A stretch of 47,929 bases of DNA from Gemmatimonadaceae bacterium (lineage in GTDB: Bacteria; Gemmatimonadota; Gemmatimonadetes; Gemmatimonadales; Gemmatimonadaceae), in assembly GCA_014379205.1 (NCBI GenBank), contig JACMME010000311.1, forward strand, positions 1-47,929, in the 5' to 3' direction. Every line of letters begins with the position of its first letter. Within the stretch, counting starts at the first letter, position 1. A program made the position numbers and the translations under genes. The notes under the pieces were generated by a model that was not told where the DNA came from, did not search any database, and saw only the letters and a list, made by a program, of their open reading frames with translations. Of this stretch, positions 8,119 through 17,025 are shown one piece after another.

Positions 8119-9402
8119 TCACGTCTTCAACGGCTTTTTCTTCGCTGCCGGGAACAGCACGTTATTCAGAATCAGGCGGTAGCCAGGGGAGTGCGGGTGC
8201 AAGGAAAGATCTGTAGGCGGATTACCGATGCTGTGTTGCGGATCCTCGGGATCGTGACCGCCGAGATAAGTCCAGCTTCCTTTGCCGTAATCGCCATGAA
8301 GATACTTCACCCATGGCGCACCCTCCTCCTCGGCAAGAATGGTCGCACCTGGCTTGAGCGTACGACGCGAGAAGCTCGTGGTTACGCCGTAAAAGTCGGC
8401 AATTACAGTCCGGTGATCCTGCACCAGCATCGACGCGACTGGATCGAACTTCGCACTGAAGCCGAACAGCGTAAAAGTCCCAAGCGGCTGGCGTCTTCCG
8501 GGCACGTTGACCTGGTGACCATCGATGTCGCTCATCGAGTTTGTGAAGGGCGAAAGCTCCAGGCGCGCTTCCTTGAAGGCGAACGAACGCTGCCAGGCCA
8601 TCTTTGAGTCCGCATTCTCATCTATGGGCGTGCCATCGCCAAAGCTGCCGGCGATGTCCACTGTCCGTCCCGCAATGGCGAGCTCCAGCGTTTCGGTCGC
8701 GCCGCACATGGCGAAGATGAAACCGCCGTTCTCGACGAACTGTCGCATTCGCTCAGCAACGGCCTTTTTGAGCTCGGGGATGGTTCCAAAGCCAAGCTGG
8801 CGAGCCATAGCCAGGTTGCGCTGTTGTTGCTCGACGAACCACGGCGCACCTCGGTATGAGATGTAGAACTTGCTGAGCTGTCCGGTAAAATCCTCGTGGT
8901 GCAGATGCAACCAGTCGTACTTGGTGAGATCTCCACGCGCGACTTCCGCGTCCCACACCGTGGTGTACTCAATTCCCGCATACCTCAGAGCGAGTGTCAC
9001 GGCGTCATCCCACGGAGGCGCCTCGGGGGGCGTGTACACTGCAATCCGCGGCGCTTTCTCCAGAGGCACGGCGTCCATGTTGGCAGTGGCGATCTCCGCG
9101 CGCACGCCAGCCAGAGTCGCATTGTCAACGCCAAGGAGCGTCACACCGTCCAGTGCTGCGCGGCGCCGAAGAGTCTGAACATCGGGAAGGAGAAACGAGC
9201 CACCCCGGTAATTCAGCAGCCATTCGCCGCGCAATCCATCCTTCAGAGCGCTGAACATCAGGCCGTACGCCTTGAGATGATTGCCTTGTTCATCGTCCAT
9301 TGGAACGAGAACGTGCTGCGTCCGAACGGGGATTGCAGCGAGAGCAAGTGCGAGCAGTGCCAGGAACGGTGTGGCTCGTCCTGCGCGAATAATATGCATC
9401 AT
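8119..9402 (-). CDS. Secreted protein of unknown function, end of DUF4159/DUF4175 operon
   Basis: A 427-residue protein with a signal peptide (RAGRATPFLALLALALAA, cleavage probably near VRTQ). The mature start VPMDDEQGNHLKAYGL and the block LLNYRGGSFLLPD are striking and family-specific. Later parts such as FVENGGFIFAMCGATE and APRIAVYTPP look like a Rossmann or glutamine-amidotransferase-like fold. Similar proteins in Bacteroidota are, to my recollection, sometimes labelled asparagine synthetase B, but I see no AsnB domains. Two adjacent ATGs (9402 and 9399) serve as start; the TPR stop TGA is embedded between them, so translation is coupled. Function unknown; position suggests an envelope role. 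Confidence 0.8.
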   Translation of the reverse strand: MMHIIRAGRATPFLALLALALAAIPVRTQHVLVPMDDEQGNHLKAYGLMFSALKDGLRGEWLLNYRGGSFLLPDVQTLRRRAALDGVTLLGVDNATLAGVRAEIATANMDAVPLEKAPRIAVYTPPEAPPWDDAVTLALRYAGIEYTTVWDAEVARGDLTKYDWLHLHHEDFTGQLSKFYISYRGAPWFVEQQQRNLAMARQLGFGTIPELKKAVAERMRQFVENGGFIFAMCGATETLELAIAGRTVDIAGSFGDGTPIDENADSKMAWQRSFAFKEARLELSPFTNSMSDIDGHQVNVPGRRQPLGTFTLFGFSAKFDPVASMLVQDHRTVIADFYGVTTSFSRRTLKPGATILAEEEGAPWVKYLHGDYGKGSWTYLGGHDPEDPQHSIGNPPTDLSLHPHSPGYRLILNNVLFPAAKKKPLKT

Positions 9403-11078
9403 GGAGTAGAGGGAATGTTGGCACGTGCCAGTTCGAGCTCCCTGCGCGCTTGCGGTATCAATGCGCTCCCCGGAAACGCGAGAATGAGATGCTCGAGCCG
9501 AGCCATCGCTGCGCTGTTCTGCCCGGCGCGATGCAGTGCTCTTGCCCACTCCAGCTCCGCTTCCGGCGCTTCGGGCGAACCGGGATGACCTTGCGCGAGC
9601 CCGCGCCATATGGCGAGTGCGCGCGTATCCTGATGTGCGGCTCCCGCAAGGCGTGCAGCGGCCGCGAGGAGAAGCGTTTCTATTTCGGCAATTGAGCGGG
9701 CACTCTGCTCGAATTCCGTTATCGCGCGCGACGTATCACCACGCGCAAGCGCAAGGAACGCGCGTCCGACTGCTGGGGCGCTGTCAACCTTCGTGCGCGC
9801 AAGAAGCGCAAGCGCCGCGACCAGGTCGGGTGCGGATTCACTCTGGCTTGTGAGCATGCGGCGAGCACTCCGCAGGTCACCTTCGTACAGCGCAAGCCAG
9901 CCATACACAGGATCGTCGCGCTCCTCGTCATCCGACACCTCGAGATGCGCTCGCGCCTTGGCGAGATCACCACGGCGGATCCAGCCCCAGGCGACCGTAC
10001 GCGCCAAACGGGCGTATTGATCCTGAGAAATTCGTCCCCTGGCTCCTTCAAGGGCGCGCGCGGCCTCCTCGGCGCGCCCCAGCGAAGCCAGCGCGCGAAG
10101 ACGCACGGGGAGCACTGCGAGGGCCGCCGCTCCAGTGTCCGTGGATAACGCTGCCGAGATGGACAGAGCCGCCCGCATATCCCCACCATTCATCGCATCC
10201 GTTGCCGCACGCGAGGCCAGCGCCGCTGAACCGGTGCGTGCATAGGCGGTCATCAACGCATCGCGCGCGACAAGCCACGCCTGCGCTTCCTCCGCACGCC
10301 GTGCGAAATCGAGCCATGCCGCTAACCCTGCACTATCCGGAGGGAGAGCGCGCAAGAGGTCCCAACCGGCGCGCGGAAAGCCCCATTCCAGCTCGAGCGC
10401 TGCTGCTATGCGACGCGCGCCTACGACGAGAGGGACGGCGAGCAACGCCTTGCGCAGGTCGTCCCGTGCGGCTGCAGGCGCGGGGGCGAGCGAGAATATC
10501 GCGGCTTGCTCCAGATAACCGGCGCCGGCAACAGCTTTTCGCCAGGCTTCGGCTGATTGTGCCCAAAGTCCCATTGAGGCACGGATCTGCGCCGCTTCGA
10601 GCTCGAGTCCGTCACCGGAGCCGAATGCGGCTTCCGCACGCTGCAGAACGGAATCCGCCGCGCTGGAAAAGCCATCCTGAAGCAGGATTTTGGCGTATTC
10701 CCGGAACGGGGCGTGTTGCTTCGGCGCGGCACGCAGCCACTGCTCGAAGGCGGCGCGCATTGCAGCATCGTCCCGCGCAGACCGAAGCGTACGAAGCTGA
10801 ATCGTCCGTAGAGTGACGTCAGTTGGACGTGCGGTCAGCGCCGTATCAAGCAGGGCCAGCAGCGAATCTGTCCAACCCATCTGCGCGTACGACCGCTCCA
10901 GGCCCAGCATTGCTGGAAGATTTCCCGGCTCCACGCGAAGTGCCTCGCGGTACGCGATGGCAGCGTCACGATACTTGTCAGCTGCCTCGAGCTGCAGCGC
11001 ACGATCGTACGGCGTGCTGGCCTGTGCGGCCGTGAGACGGGCCGCGACCAGAAGCAACAGAATCGCGAGCTTTAACAC
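9399..11078 (-). CDS. Exported TPR-repeat protein
   Basis: 559 residues with an N-terminal signal peptide (LKLAILLLLVAARLTAAQA), then helical repeats of tetratricopeptide type almost throughout. The first repeats (AADKYRDAAIAYREALRVEPG and the block that follows) have the classic W/Y-x-A-x-x-x-Y-x-x-A-L spacing, and the last ones repeat a similar pattern. TPR proteins act as protein-binding scaffolds; the signal peptide places it in the periplasm or on the outer membrane. The GTG start directly follows the DUF4175 stop codon with no gap, and the stop overlaps the next start. The partner is unknown, but DUF4159, DUF4175 and the secreted protein from the same operon are the obvious candidates. 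Confidence 0.85.
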   Translation of the reverse strand: MLKLAILLLLVAARLTAAQASTPYDRALQLEAADKYRDAAIAYREALRVEPGNLPAMLGLERSYAQMGWTDSLLALLDTALTARPTDVTLRTIQLRTLRSARDDAAMRAAFEQWLRAAPKQHAPFREYAKILLQDGFSSAADSVLQRAEAAFGSGDGLELEAAQIRASMGLWAQSAEAWRKAVAGAGYLEQAAIFSLAPAPAAARDDLRKALLAVPLVVGARRIAAALELEWGFPRAGWDLLRALPPDSAGLAAWLDFARRAEEAQAWLVARDALMTAYARTGSAALASRAATDAMNGGDMRAALSISAALSTDTGAAALAVLPVRLRALASLGRAEEAARALEGARGRISQDQYARLARTVAWGWIRRGDLAKARAHLEVSDDEERDDPVYGWLALYEGDLRSARRMLTSQSESAPDLVAALALLARTKVDSAPAVGRAFLALARGDTSRAITEFEQSARSIAEIETLLLAAAARLAGAAHQDTRALAIWRGLAQGHPGSPEAPEAELEWARALHRAGQNSAAMARLEHLILAFPGSALIPQARRELELARANIPSTP

Positions 11079-14000
11079 CTAGGGGCGCTCTGCATTGATC
11101 CGCTTGAAGTATTCGAGCACCGCGCGCCGCTCCTCCGGAGTCAGGCCACGCAGCTCGTTCCAGGCAGGCTCACGGTACCGCATCGCATCGCGGCCACGAG
11201 CGTCGCCGCCCGGAGTCAGCGCCTCCTCATCACTCGCGGAACGCGATTCTCGCTCACCGCGATCCTCGCGCTCTTCCTTCTCCAGCGAAAGCCCGGCATC
11301 AAGCAACCTGCGAAAGAGCTGTTGCTGCCGGCCGAGAACGCTTGGGTCCAGGCGGCCCTGCTCCATCGCCTCCGCAAGCTGACGCATCTCCTTGGCGAGC
11401 TCCGCAGCGCGACCGGAAGCGTCATCCTGGCCGGATTCATCGAGCTGGCGCGCCATACCGCGCTGCTGCTTGCCGAGTGCGCGTGCCTGGTTGGCGGCGG
11501 CCTCGCTGATCTGCTGCCCGGGAATCGGAAGCAGCCCTGCGGCTTGTGCGTTGATCTGACCCTGCTGCTTTGCCATCTCCTGCATCCGCTGCAACATTTC
11601 CGCAAAGCCCGAAGCTGACTGCGCGCGCGCGGCTCGCTCACGATCGCGCACGAGTTCCCCCGCCGCGCTGTTGAGAGCGCTGGCCGCCTCCTGCATTGCG
11701 CTGGCAGCCTGGCTGTTTCCCCGCGCAGTCTCGTCCAGCTGCCTGGTCGCCTCCTGCACTTTGCGACGCGCCTCCCCGACCGCACCTTGAGAACGGGGTG
11801 ACACGTGCGCCGATTTACCTGCCTGCTGCTGCAGCCGCTCTCCGACGCGCTCGGCTCCCTGCTGAATCGCGCTCTGTTCGCCGCGCAGCGGGCCTGGCTG
11901 CGCTCCGGATTGAGCGCGTTGAGCCAGCGCGTCCTGCTCGCGCGCAAGCTGCAGCATTTCCTGGATGGATCGGTCCAACTCGCCCGTTAAATCCTCCTTC
12001 CATTCATTGATCTGCGATTCCCGGGCTTCGGCAAGCTTTTGCGCTGCCTGCTCCATCTGTTGCGCGCCTTCCTGTGCCGCCTTGGTCTGAGCACCCGCTT
12101 GTGCGGACCTGGACTGGGAATTCTGCTCGCCGGTTTGCGACTGCGCACCCTGGGCTCCTGCTTTGGCCTGGGAGCCTTCCTGACTCGCTTTCTGCTGTGC
12201 GCTATCCTGCGCGGACCTGGCCTCCTCCCCCGGCGCCCGCTCACCTTCAGGCGGCCGCGCACCCTCCTTCGACTCCGGAGAGCCGGCAGCCTGACGTAAG
12301 GCTTCGGCCGAGCGCTCTGCGTTTTTCGCCGCCGCTCGAAGTTTTTCAGGACCAGCTTCGGCCTTGTCCTTTTTCAGGCGGCTTGCGAGCTCATCTATCT
12401 CTCGTGCCAGATCGCGCGAACGTTCGGCCAGTGGCCGCGCTCGCTCCGCGGCGCTTTTCTCACCGCGCGCCATCGAGTCAGCCATCGCGCGCTCCTTCAC
12501 GGCCAGCTCCTTGGCGTCATCGCTCAGCGTCTGCATCGCTCCCTCGAGTGCTGCGCGCTTCAGCATTCCCGCCGATTTCTCCAGCTGCTCGCGCAGGCGT
12601 TCCTGCGCCGCGGCAAGCTCGCTGAGCGAACGTCGGACGTCTTCGGATGACAGGCGTTGAGCGGCTTCCGTGAGCTTCTGAAGCTGTTGAGCCATGTCTC
12701 CGCTGAGGGCTTCGCTCAGCAGCTTCTGCACCTCGCGAAGCTGTCGCGCCAGCGAGGAGTCCAGCGCCCCCGCAGCGTGGAGCTGTTGCTCGAGAGCGCG
12801 CGCGTCTTTCTCAATTGCCTTGATCTGCTCCCTCAACTGCTCCTGCTCTTTCGCCAGCGCGCGTGCCTTGTCCGCTGACTGGCTCGACATTGCGGCTGAC
12901 TTTGCGCCCTCACTCTTTTGATTTTCGGCTTCCGCGGTTTGCGGCTCTCGCTGGCCACGAGAGCGCACCGCCTCACCAGTTCTCTGTTCCAGCTGCCGCT
13001 GCGAGCGCGCTGCCGCACTGGCTCTGGCGGCTGCCGAATCCGCCAGTGTTCGCGCCATTTCGCGCCGCTCACTCAAACTGGGGACGCGAAGCACCAGCTC
13101 CCTGCTCTCCGCGCGCTGGCGCCACGGAGAGCCGTCCGTGGCCGCGAATACGATGTGCAGCTCATCGCCCGGTTCCAATCCGCGCTCCGCGAGGTTGAGT
13201 GATACCTGCCCACTCCATTCCGGCTCACGGGGAGCAGCGATGGCCTCGCTAACCTCCGGCAAGGCGCTCCCGCCCTCCGGCACTCGCCAACTCCGCAGCG
13301 CTATCGCAGCAAGGCCATGATCATCCGCAGCGGACGCCCGTATGTCTATCTGATCGGTCGCGAGTACCACGGTGTCCGCGGGCGGCGCGAGCATTTCGAC
13401 GCGAGGCGCGGAATCCGGAACGACTTCAATATCCAGCGGCGCCGGCATGTCTGGAACCAGTCCACCCGCGAAGCGCGCCGTCCACTGCCACTTTCCACTT
13501 GCAACGGCCGACAACCTTCCACTAAAACGGTGCCCATCAGGCGTCAGACGCAGAGTATCTGCGGAGTGAGCCAATGCCACACTCATCAGCTCAGTCGACG
13601 CTCGACCGCGAATTGAGAGCGCCGTACCACGCGGAACGCGTATCGGTTCGCCGGCGGGCAGAACTTCGGCCCGTTTGCGGAGGTACGCGGGATACTCGGC
13701 ACGAATAGCCACGTCGCCCACGAAAGGACGGTCCGTAACTTTGATGATTACCGTATCGCTCGCGCTTCGCTCATCCGACGCGACGAGCATGACGTCCGCA
13801 TCGAGGGGGCCCAGCATCGTAACTGCAATGCCGCTCGAGACGGGTAACACTTCCGACCGCCAGGAAGCGCCTGTCACGCGTCTTTCCAGTGACACGAATC
13901 GCCTCTCGGACGCGCGAATACGCACCTGAACGCGTTCCCCGCGCATGACGGCGCGTGGGGGATCGACAATGGAAAGTGGTTGCAGCAACGATCCGGTCCA

Positions 14001-14525
14001 AGCTCCAACAGGGTGCCTTAGAGCTCGCCAGCCATCCGGCGCAGCATCGCGTGCGGCGCCCAACAGGAACATCCCAGCGGTCGCTGCTCCCATGGCGATC
14101 AGTCCGAGCCGCCACGCGCGCCATTGCATCACCGGAGCGAGCACCCAGTCAGGCCGAAGACGGTCAGCCAGGACTCGCGAAGCACGTTCACCAAGTGGGC
14201 CCGTTGTTCCTACCTCCAGCGCTCCACGCAACGAGCCCGCCCGAAGAGCGCGCTCGCGCTCGATGGCCGCGGCCACACGATCCCTTCCCGCCGATCCACG
14301 AAGGTCGCGAATGGAGTACCAAATGGCCGAGCACACCAGAATCCCTGCTGCGAGCCAGGCGGCCAGTGGCGCCGAAGGATGCGTGATCCAGCGCGCGTCG
14401 CCCAGAGCAACAGCGCTAATCGCCGCCAGTATCAGGGCGATCGCAAGCGCCATGGCCACGCCACGGGCAATAATGGCTATCGAAAGCCGCATCCGCTCTC
14501 GTGCTACGAGCTGCGCAACGGTCAT
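11079..14525 (-). CDS. DUF4175-family membrane protein with long coiled coil
   Basis: A 1148-residue protein. Two hydrophobic segments near the N-terminus (about residues 22-42 and 52-70) and a third near 160-178 anchor it. A beta-rich periplasmic part to about residue 480 contains Ig-like sequence. From about 490 to 1110 it is an Ala/Glu/Gln/Arg-rich coiled coil with a Gln/Ser/Ala low-complexity insert at about 755-830. This layout and the DUF4159 neighbour match the DUF4175 family seen in alphaproteobacteria, Bacteroidota and Gemmatimonadota; no biochemical role is established to my knowledge. The ATG overlaps the DUF4159 stop by 4 bases. The insert is likely prone to repeat-length change. 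Confidence 0.85.
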   Translation of the reverse strand: MTVAQLVARERMRLSIAIIARGVAMALAIALILAAISAVALGDARWITHPSAPLAAWLAAGILVCSAIWYSIRDLRGSAGRDRVAAAIERERALRAGSLRGALEVGTTGPLGERASRVLADRLRPDWVLAPVMQWRAWRLGLIAMGAATAGMFLLGAARDAAPDGWRALRHPVGAWTGSLLQPLSIVDPPRAVMRGERVQVRIRASERRFVSLERRVTGASWRSEVLPVSSGIAVTMLGPLDADVMLVASDERSASDTVIIKVTDRPFVGDVAIRAEYPAYLRKRAEVLPAGEPIRVPRGTALSIRGRASTELMSVALAHSADTLRLTPDGHRFSGRLSAVASGKWQWTARFAGGLVPDMPAPLDIEVVPDSAPRVEMLAPPADTVVLATDQIDIRASAADDHGLAAIALRSWRVPEGGSALPEVSEAIAAPREPEWSGQVSLNLAERGLEPGDELHIVFAATDGSPWRQRAESRELVLRVPSLSERREMARTLADSAAARASAAARSQRQLEQRTGEAVRSRGQREPQTAEAENQKSEGAKSAAMSSQSADKARALAKEQEQLREQIKAIEKDARALEQQLHAAGALDSSLARQLREVQKLLSEALSGDMAQQLQKLTEAAQRLSSEDVRRSLSELAAAQERLREQLEKSAGMLKRAALEGAMQTLSDDAKELAVKERAMADSMARGEKSAAERARPLAERSRDLAREIDELASRLKKDKAEAGPEKLRAAAKNAERSAEALRQAAGSPESKEGARPPEGERAPGEEARSAQDSAQQKASQEGSQAKAGAQGAQSQTGEQNSQSRSAQAGAQTKAAQEGAQQMEQAAQKLAEARESQINEWKEDLTGELDRSIQEMLQLAREQDALAQRAQSGAQPGPLRGEQSAIQQGAERVGERLQQQAGKSAHVSPRSQGAVGEARRKVQEATRQLDETARGNSQAASAMQEAASALNSAAGELVRDRERAARAQSASGFAEMLQRMQEMAKQQGQINAQAAGLLPIPGQQISEAAANQARALGKQQRGMARQLDESGQDDASGRAAELAKEMRQLAEAMEQGRLDPSVLGRQQQLFRRLLDAGLSLEKEEREDRGERESRSASDEEALTPGGDARGRDAMRYREPAWNELRGLTPEERRAVLEYFKRINAERP

Positions 14526-15181
14526 GTCGAGGGCCTGCTTGTTACAGCGTACATGAACAGATTGACACCCATACGCAGTGCGGCTTCGTGAAGCTCCGGA
14601 GGATCCTTGTGCACATCAGGATCCTCCCATCCATCACCGAGATCGGCCTGGTAGCTGTAATACACGGCCAATCGCTCTCCCATGAAAATACCGAGCCCCT
14701 GCGCCGGTTTTCCGTCGTGCTCGTGGATCTTGGGCAGTCCTTTCGGAAAATCGTAGACTATGTGGTACACCGGATGGGATAGAGGGACGTCTACAAGGGG
14801 CCTGTCCGGCAAAATGCGTTTGATCTCACGCCTGAAGCTGGAGTCGAGTCCGTAATTGTCGTCGACGTGCAGAAATCCGCCTCGGGCGAGGAATTCGCGC
14901 AACCTCACGATCTCATCGTCGCTGAAGCGAATGTTGCCATGACCAGTCACGTACAGAAAAGGATAGCTCCACAGCCTGTCATCCATTAGCGTCACGCGTC
15001 CTTCCGCGCCCTCAATGTCGAGCGACGTGCGCTTTGCGATGGCGGCGATGAGATTGGGAAGGCTGGATGGATTTGCGTACCAGTCGCCGCCGCCGTCATA
15101 CTGCAGCCGGGCGATTGCAAGCCGCGGCTGCCAGGCGGCGGCAGACAGAAGTACAGCGGCAACGGCAGCGCGAAGAATCAC
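14522..15181 (-). CDS. DUF4159 domain protein, exported
   Basis: 219 residues with a signal peptide (ILRAAVAAVLLSAAAWQ). The DUF4159 hallmarks are visible: FLYVTGHG followed by REFLARGGFLHVDDN, then SHPVYHIVYDF and GERLAVYYSYQADLGDGW. The fold is glutamine-amidotransferase-like, but no catalytic Cys-His-Glu triad can be recognised. The gene starts with GTG at 15181 inside the end of rsmI (GTGA overlap) and its stop overlaps the DUF4175 start. DUF4159 genes commonly sit with DUF4175 and MoxR/DUF58 genes in envelope-related clusters; MoxR and DUF58 are absent here. Confidence 0.88.
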   Translation of the reverse strand: MILRAAVAAVLLSAAAWQPRLAIARLQYDGGGDWYANPSSLPNLIAAIAKRTSLDIEGAEGRVTLMDDRLWSYPFLYVTGHGNIRFSDDEIVRLREFLARGGFLHVDDNYGLDSSFRREIKRILPDRPLVDVPLSHPVYHIVYDFPKGLPKIHEHDGKPAQGLGIFMGERLAVYYSYQADLGDGWEDPDVHKDPPELHEAALRMGVNLFMYAVTSRPST

Positions 15182-16011
15182 GTTTCCTGGGCAAGTCGGT
15201 AGGCAAGGTTTCGTGGAGCGCCGGTTTCAGCGACCAGTGTCCGCGCCACATCGCGAGCAGTCGCCCCAGACGCGCGCAGAGAGTACGCACGCTCGCGGAG
15301 CGCAGCCTCATCGAGCGTTTCGGGCAGTCGGCCGGAAACCACGATCACGACTTCGCCCCGTACAGGGGTGTCGCTATAGTACCGCGCCAGCTCCTCGACC
15401 GTTCCGCGCCGGAATTCCTCGAATTCCTTTGTGAGCTCACGCGCCACCACGGCGTCTCTACCTTCCCCTCCCCCTTTGACCAGTTCCGCCAAAGTCTCGG
15501 CCAGCCGCGCTGGTGCTTCATACAGTACACACGTTTCCTCGGCTGCGATGAGACTATCGAGCGCTTCTCGCCGTTCGCGTCCCTTGCGAGGGAGAAATCC
15601 CAGAAAAATGAACCGACTGGTATCCAGACCAGAGGCCACGAGGGCGGCCAGTGCTGCGGACGCGCCCGGAATGGGTACAACGGGAATACCCTCGGCCGCG
15701 GCTGCCTGCACCAGCGTGCTGCCAGGATCCGAGATCAAGGGTGTCCCCGCGTCCGAGATCAGGGCGAGCGAGTCACCAGAGCGCAAACGCTGAATCATGC
15801 GTGGAGTCGCTCGAGCTTCGTTGTGCTCGTGGTATGCCTCCATTGGAGTTTCGATGCCGTAGCGGTCCAGCAGGTGCCGGGAGTGCCGGGTGTCTTCCGC
15901 GAGGACCAGCGCCACCGATTTAAGCGTCTCCACCGCCCGAAATGTCATGTCGCTGAGATTTCCAATCGGCGTACTGACTATATAGAGGCAAGGGATAGTG
16001 CGGTCGCTCAT
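15178..16011 (-). CDS. rsmI: 16S rRNA (cytidine-1402-2'-O)-methyltransferase
   Basis: Transfers a methyl group from S-adenosylmethionine to the ribose of C1402 in the decoding centre of 16S rRNA. The N-terminal LYIVSTPIGNLSDMTFRAVE, the block AEDTRHSRHLLDRY, and LISDAGTPLISDPG are signature sequences of this tetrapyrrole-methylase-fold family. It has 277 residues, normal length. The start at 16011 has GAAGGTGAT just upstream; the longer reading from 16086 would run through the trxA terminator. It heads the operon leading into DUF4159 and overlaps it by 4 bases, an unexpected coupling of an rRNA modification gene to envelope genes. Confidence 0.96.
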   Translation of the reverse strand: MSDRTIPCLYIVSTPIGNLSDMTFRAVETLKSVALVLAEDTRHSRHLLDRYGIETPMEAYHEHNEARATPRMIQRLRSGDSLALISDAGTPLISDPGSTLVQAAAAEGIPVVPIPGASAALAALVASGLDTSRFIFLGFLPRKGRERREALDSLIAAEETCVLYEAPARLAETLAELVKGGGEGRDAVVARELTKEFEEFRRGTVEELARYYSDTPVRGEVVIVVSGRLPETLDEAALRERAYSLRASGATARDVARTLVAETGAPRNLAYRLAQET

Positions 16012-16051
16012 ATCACCTTCGGGAGAACGGCGCCGACAGGTCTGGAAAAGC

Positions 16052-16079
16052 AACAGGGAGACCACTCGATCTCCCTGTT
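16052..16079 (-). terminator. Rho-independent terminator after trxA
   Basis: AACAGGGAGA (16052-16061) pairs perfectly with TCTCCCTGTT (16070-16079) around an 8-base loop. On the reverse strand it is followed by GCTTTTCC, giving a modest T tract. It separates trxA from rsmI, so rsmI should have its own promoter in the short gap. Confidence 0.75.
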
Positions 16080-16135
16080 TGTTCAACGATGGTGGCCTGC
16101 AGGCGGTGCCGCAACCGCCAACGCCGGGCCGCCAG

Positions 16136-16498
16136 CTATTCTGCGCCCTTTACTGTCAGATCTGTCTTGCCGGCAGTTGCGTGCTGCTTGAACTTCGACT
16201 CGAGCTGCGTCTTCGGTACCGCTCCGATTACCTGATCGACAACCTTCCCGCCCTTGAAGAACAGGACGGCCGGAATGGAGCGAATGTTGTACTTCATCGC
16301 CGTGCGCTGATTCGCATCGACGTCCAGCTTGACGACCTTGGCCTTGCCGTCATAATCAACTGCAAGCTGGTCCAGAATGGGAGCGATCATACGACACGGA
16401 CCGCACCATGCAGCCCAGAAATCCACAACCGCCAAGCCATCGTGTTTTTCGATCTCGGACTCAAAAGTCGAATCTGTTACAGCCGTCGCTTGCGACAT
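16136..16498 (-). CDS. trxA: Thioredoxin
   Basis: A small cytoplasmic disulphide reductase that keeps ribonucleotide reductase and other proteins reduced. The redox motif WCGPC is at residues 31-35, with VVDFWAAWCGPC before it and the cis-proline motif RSIPAVLFFKGG after it. 120 residues. Two adjacent ATGs (16501 and 16498) are possible; GGAGG sits 6 bases before the second, so that one is preferred. Transcribed divergently from mce with a palindrome in the shared leader. Terminated by the hairpin at 16052-16079. Confidence 0.97.
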   Translation of the reverse strand: MSQATAVTDSTFESEIEKHDGLAVVDFWAAWCGPCRMIAPILDQLAVDYDGKAKVVKLDVDANQRTAMKYNIRSIPAVLFFKGGKVVDQVIGAVPKTQLESKFKQHATAGKTDLTVKGAE

Positions 16499-16512
16499 CA
16501 TATTCCTCCAGC

Positions 16513-16536
16513 GCGGGATCTCGCGCGATATCCCGC
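16513..16536. promoter_or_regulatory. Near-perfect 24-bp palindrome between trxA and mce
   Basis: GCGGGAT (16513-16519) and ATCCCGC (16530-16536) flank a centre TCGCGCGA (16521-16528) that is itself a palindrome. Eleven of the twelve base pairs match; only C20/T29 differ. It lies 12 bases above the trxA start and 46 above the mce start. It could be an operator for a dimeric regulator of both genes or an RNA hairpin in the trxA leader; sequence alone does not decide. Confidence 0.55.
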
Positions 16537-16581
16537 CGCCATTAAGTTTAGCCGCTTTCCAAGCCATGGAGAGCGAATCCT

Positions 16582-16992
16582 ATGCCATCACCACCTCGTC
16601 GAGGAGCGCGCATATCGCATATAGGAATAGCCGTGCGATCACTTGACGAAAATGTGTCATTCTACAGCGAAATTCTCGGCCTCGCGCAAGTTCCACTCGA
16701 GGACGCCGACGGAGCCCGCATAGCGGGCTTCGCAGCCGGCGACTCGCTCGTAGAGTTGCTCGAGGCTGAAAGCCCCGAATCGCCGATCGCAAAATTCCTG
16801 GACAAGCGCGGACCGGGAATTCATCACATCTGCTTTGCAGTCGACAATCTGGACGCCACGCTGGAGCGCTGCCGTTCTGCCGGGATTAGGCTTGTGGACG
16901 AGACCCCCCGAATCGGAGCGGAAGGAAAGCGGATAGCTTTTCTTCACCCTTCCGCTACCAAAGGCGTCCTCATAGAGCTCACGGAAGACTAA
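16582..16992 (+). CDS. mce: Methylmalonyl-CoA epimerase
   Basis: Interconverts the two epimers of methylmalonyl-CoA, linking propionyl-CoA breakdown to succinyl-CoA. 136 residues in the vicinal-oxygen-chelate fold: ISHIGIAVRSLDENVSFYSEILGL carries the first metal histidine, GPGIHHICFAVDNL the second, and LIELTE the final glutamate. The match to the family is strong over the full length. Transcribed away from trxA. No mutase subunit gene is present in the window, so the rest of the pathway must be elsewhere. Confidence 0.93.
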   Translation: MPSPPRRGARISHIGIAVRSLDENVSFYSEILGLAQVPLEDADGARIAGFAAGDSLVELLEAESPESPIAKFLDKRGPGIHHICFAVDNLDATLERCRSAGIRLVDETPRIGAEGKRIAFLHPSATKGVLIELTED

Positions 16993-17025
16993 TGCGGGAG
17001 CACGGCAGCGAGTTCCCGGAACGGT

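Noticed and set aside
8119-9402. Asparagine synthetase B
   Set aside because: No N-terminal glutaminase Cys and no ATP-pyrophosphatase SGGxDS motif; it has a signal peptide.
9403-9609. N-terminal extension of the secreted protein at 8119-9402
   Set aside because: It lies inside the TPR gene; the signal peptide begins at the 9402 ATG.
10202-10816. Forward frame inside the TPR gene
   Set aside because: Arg-rich shadow of a supported gene on the other strand.
13945-14556. Forward frame opposite the DUF4175 N-terminus
   Set aside because: Composition typical of antisense GC-rich DNA; no signals.
17011-17021. Short palindrome GTTCCCGGAAC between mce and the lipoprotein gene
   Set aside because: Eleven bases at a convergent junction with no T run; too short to support a function.
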